A stretch of 13,719 nucleotides of DNA from Acidobacteriota bacterium (GTDB lineage: Bacteria; Acidobacteriota; Blastocatellia; Pyrinomonadales; Pyrinomonadaceae). The notes under the pieces were generated by a model. That model was not told the origin of the DNA. It did not search any database and worked only from the letters and a program-made list of their open reading frames with translations. The translations under genes were made by a program, and so were the position numbers. Within the stretch, counting starts at the first letter, position 1, and each line of letters opens with the position of its first letter. Positions 11,914 to 13,719 of the stretch are shown here, piece by piece. Location: contig CAUJFK010000341.1 in assembly GCA_963169175.1 (NCBI GenBank), forward strand, positions 1 through 13,719. Reading direction: 5' to 3'.

Positions 11914-13719
11914 GATTCCTCCTCGCTCTCATCGGCAGATCCGAAGATCGCGTTCTTATATTTGTTGTACAGAAATGAAATAACCAATAAAGTCAGGCCG
12001 AGGCTTACAAACAATATCGTCCGTGGTATCGTATCCAGGTCCGCGACATCGTAGAAGAACAATTTCAACAGCGTCACGCCAAGCAGTCCGATCGCCGCGA
12101 TGCGCAAGTGCTTGCGGTTCCATGCGATCCCGATGATGACCATCATCAATGAATAGATGCCCCAGAATATGCTCAAGCCAAGCTTGGTCCCATCCGCGAG
12201 TCCCATCTGGGCCATCGAATTTACGAGCTCACAGCTTGCGGCGATAAGCCAGAAGCCGTAGGCAACTGCCTCGAACGACAGCCGAACCGTCCCCGCGGGA
12301 ACCCGATCTGTGAACAACGCATCGCGGCTATCCAGATAAAGGGCCGCCGTCAGAAGAGCGGCACACGCATATGACAGGTAGCGGATCGAGACGAGCGAAT
12401 ATTCCCCTTGTCCCGCCATGTAGGCGATACGGAGATCGTAAAACACCACCATCCCAGCGGTTGCAAGGGCAGCAAGCGTGAGTACTCCAAGCGCCGTATT
12501 TGCCGCGGCAAGCGGGCGAGAACGGACTTTGATCCGGTTGACAAGGGCCATCGCGGACAGGAACACCATCGTATAATTCATCTGCCATGCAGAACTCTTA
12601 CTGCGAATGATCGACGCCGCTGATGTCCCTGCGTCGGAGCCTAACTCCATCAGTTGAGCGTGAAAATAGTTGGCGATCTCAAGGCGAAATGCGTTGTAGA
12701 GTACAAATATCGCGATCGCTGCGACCGCGTAGCGGAATCGCCTGGACCAATCTTCGCCTATCCGGAATTGTGACGCCTTGTCTTTGCTGATCGCGAAAAT
12801 TACCGCAAAGGCGGCGATGTAAACCAAAGCTGTGACAAAATTCCCGTTTGCAAAGGGCCGATGACCGATCTGTCCGCCGCCGAATATTCCATCAACGAAG
12901 GTTGTTCCCCAATCGAAGAACATGCTTACCGTCGCCAGGGCCATTACCGGGTACGAGTAAGCCTCAAACAGCCGTACGTTTCGAGCACGCCCGAACCAGA
13001 ACAACAGTGCCGCCTCTATCGACCATGCCATCGTGACTTGATTCCCATCGAGCTGTACCGGGATCGCCAGCGAGGCGAACGTAAGAACCAGGATGGTCAA
13101 AACCTGTACAGCGTCGATCGCCGCCGGCCGTACCCGCCCGATCAGGACCGCGACGGCAAGATGAAACGCGGCATTCGCGGCAGTATAAAGGCCGAGAATA
13201 CCGGCCGTATTCTCGTTTCCGTCGAGGATCGCATAGCCGAATCCGTAAAAGACAAAGGAGTTGGTTAGTACAAGCGCGCTATTCTCGACCATTCTAAATG
13301 ACTGGTCTGCCAGCCGAAACGAGAAGGCAGCCGCGTAAAATATAGCGAAGATGACACCGGCAAATACAAGTGCCGGAACAAAATGCTGATCGGGAGAATA
13401 TATATCGGTGTACCATGCTCCAAAGATGAGCCACGTGCAAGCGAACGACAGAATGACCGTGATCTTCCCCGTAAACTTTAGCGAGAGGACAACCAGTATC
13501 GCCGTTGCGGCCGCAAGATAAGTAAAGAACGTCCACACCTGTATCGACGAAAGCGGCCGTAGCCCAACGCCGAAACAGAGTGCATAAAATACGAGGACGG
13601 TGGCCGAGATCGCAACCACGCCCTCAACCGAGCCGTGTTCATCGTGAACAATAGCGTGGACAAGTTTCGTAGCGAGAAATAACCCAAAAAAGATACCGAG
13701 AAAAGTTAGGGCGAGGCCG
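11910..13719 (-). CDS. DUF2339-like polytopic membrane protein (5' end beyond right edge)
   Basis: The frame is open from the right edge to TGA at 11910-11912, giving 602 visible residues. A GTG at 13617-13619 exists, but the sequence upstream of it (GLALTFLGIFFGLFLATKLV) is also membrane-like and in frame, so the gene surely starts outside the window. About 18 hydrophobic segments of 17-22 residues are separated by short loops, with an acidic ESEEES end. The last ~100 residues (LGLSIFWGIYSLMMVIIG, then LRIAAIGLLGVTLLKLFFYDV and ILFVSLGLTLLVISFLYN) match the C-terminal pattern of DUF2339 proteins, which are large membrane proteins without a settled function. It overlaps the exported YciI-domain gene, so the two may act together at or beyond the cytoplasmic membrane. 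Family call is from pattern memory. Confidence 0.88.
   Translation of the reverse strand, partial: GLALTFLGIFFGLFLATKLVHAIVHDEHGSVEGVVAISATVLVFYALCFGVGLRPLSSIQVWTFFTYLAAATAILVVLSLKFTGKITVILSFACTWLIFGAWYTDIYSPDQHFVPALVFAGVIFAIFYAAAFSFRLADQSFRMVENSALVLTNSFVFYGFGYAILDGNENTAGILGLYTAANAAFHLAVAVLIGRVRPAAIDAVQVLTILVLTFASLAIPVQLDGNQVTMAWSIEAALLFWFGRARNVRLFEAYSYPVMALATVSMFFDWGTTFVDGIFGGGQIGHRPFANGNFVTALVYIAAFAVIFAISKDKASQFRIGEDWSRRFRYAVAAIAIFVLYNAFRLEIANYFHAQLMELGSDAGTSAASIIRSKSSAWQMNYTMVFLSAMALVNRIKVRSRPLAAANTALGVLTLAALATAGMVVFYDLRIAYMAGQGEYSLVSIRYLSYACAALLTAALYLDSRDALFTDRVPAGTVRLSFEAVAYGFWLIAASCELVNSMAQMGLADGTKLGLSIFWGIYSLMMVIIGIAWNRKHLRIAAIGLLGVTLLKLFFYDVADLDTIPRTILFVSLGLTLLVISFLYNKYKNAIFGSADESEEES

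Overview
The window looks like chromosome of a Gram-negative-type bacterium of moderate GC content, most plausibly an acidobacterium (Blastocatellia / Pyrinomonadaceae-like). This is an inference from three things: a VWA protein with the layout of the 'VWFA-related Acidobacterial' family, the gene order rpoN-hpf-rapZ-EIIA(Man)-HPr, and mixed ATG/GTG/TTG starts. I see no mobile element, tRNA, rRNA or CRISPR array.

Left edge (1-1325, + strand): the 3' end of a highly charged protein of unknown function overlaps by ATGA an exported VWA-domain protein. They probably form the tail of an operon that begins outside the window.

Centre (1367-7810, - strand): eight genes read rpoN > hpf > rapZ > PTS EIIA(Man) > HPr > arginase > ddl > dodecin. 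Most gaps are short or are overlaps. The exception is the 213-base hpf-rapZ (ATG start: 251-base) gap, which holds a large imperfect palindrome. The front half is a regulatory block: sigma-54, ribosome hibernation factor, RapZ and two phosphocarriers of a PTS, with no sugar transporter. The back half supplies metabolic enzymes: arginine catabolism, peptidoglycan dipeptide synthesis and a flavin-storage protein. hprK and ptsN, often found in such clusters elsewhere, are not here. RapZ has Met where the Walker A lysine should be.

Divergent region (7811-8018): a perfect -10 hexamer points toward rpoN, and a good sigma-54 -24/-12 element (GG-N10-GC) points the other way, toward a two-component set.

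Two-component region (8019-11210, + strand): a REC-LuxR response regulator, a small exported protein with a possible BamE-like fold, and a membrane histidine kinase with a large extracytoplasmic sensor domain. The kinase starts at TTG behind a near-perfect Shine-Dalgarno.

Right edge (11376-13719, - strand): a DUF2339-like polytopic membrane protein that runs off the window overlaps by GTGA an exported YciI-domain protein. The convergent gap between that gene and the kinase holds a nested inverted repeat that may end transcription. No gene-free stretch exceeds 300 bases.
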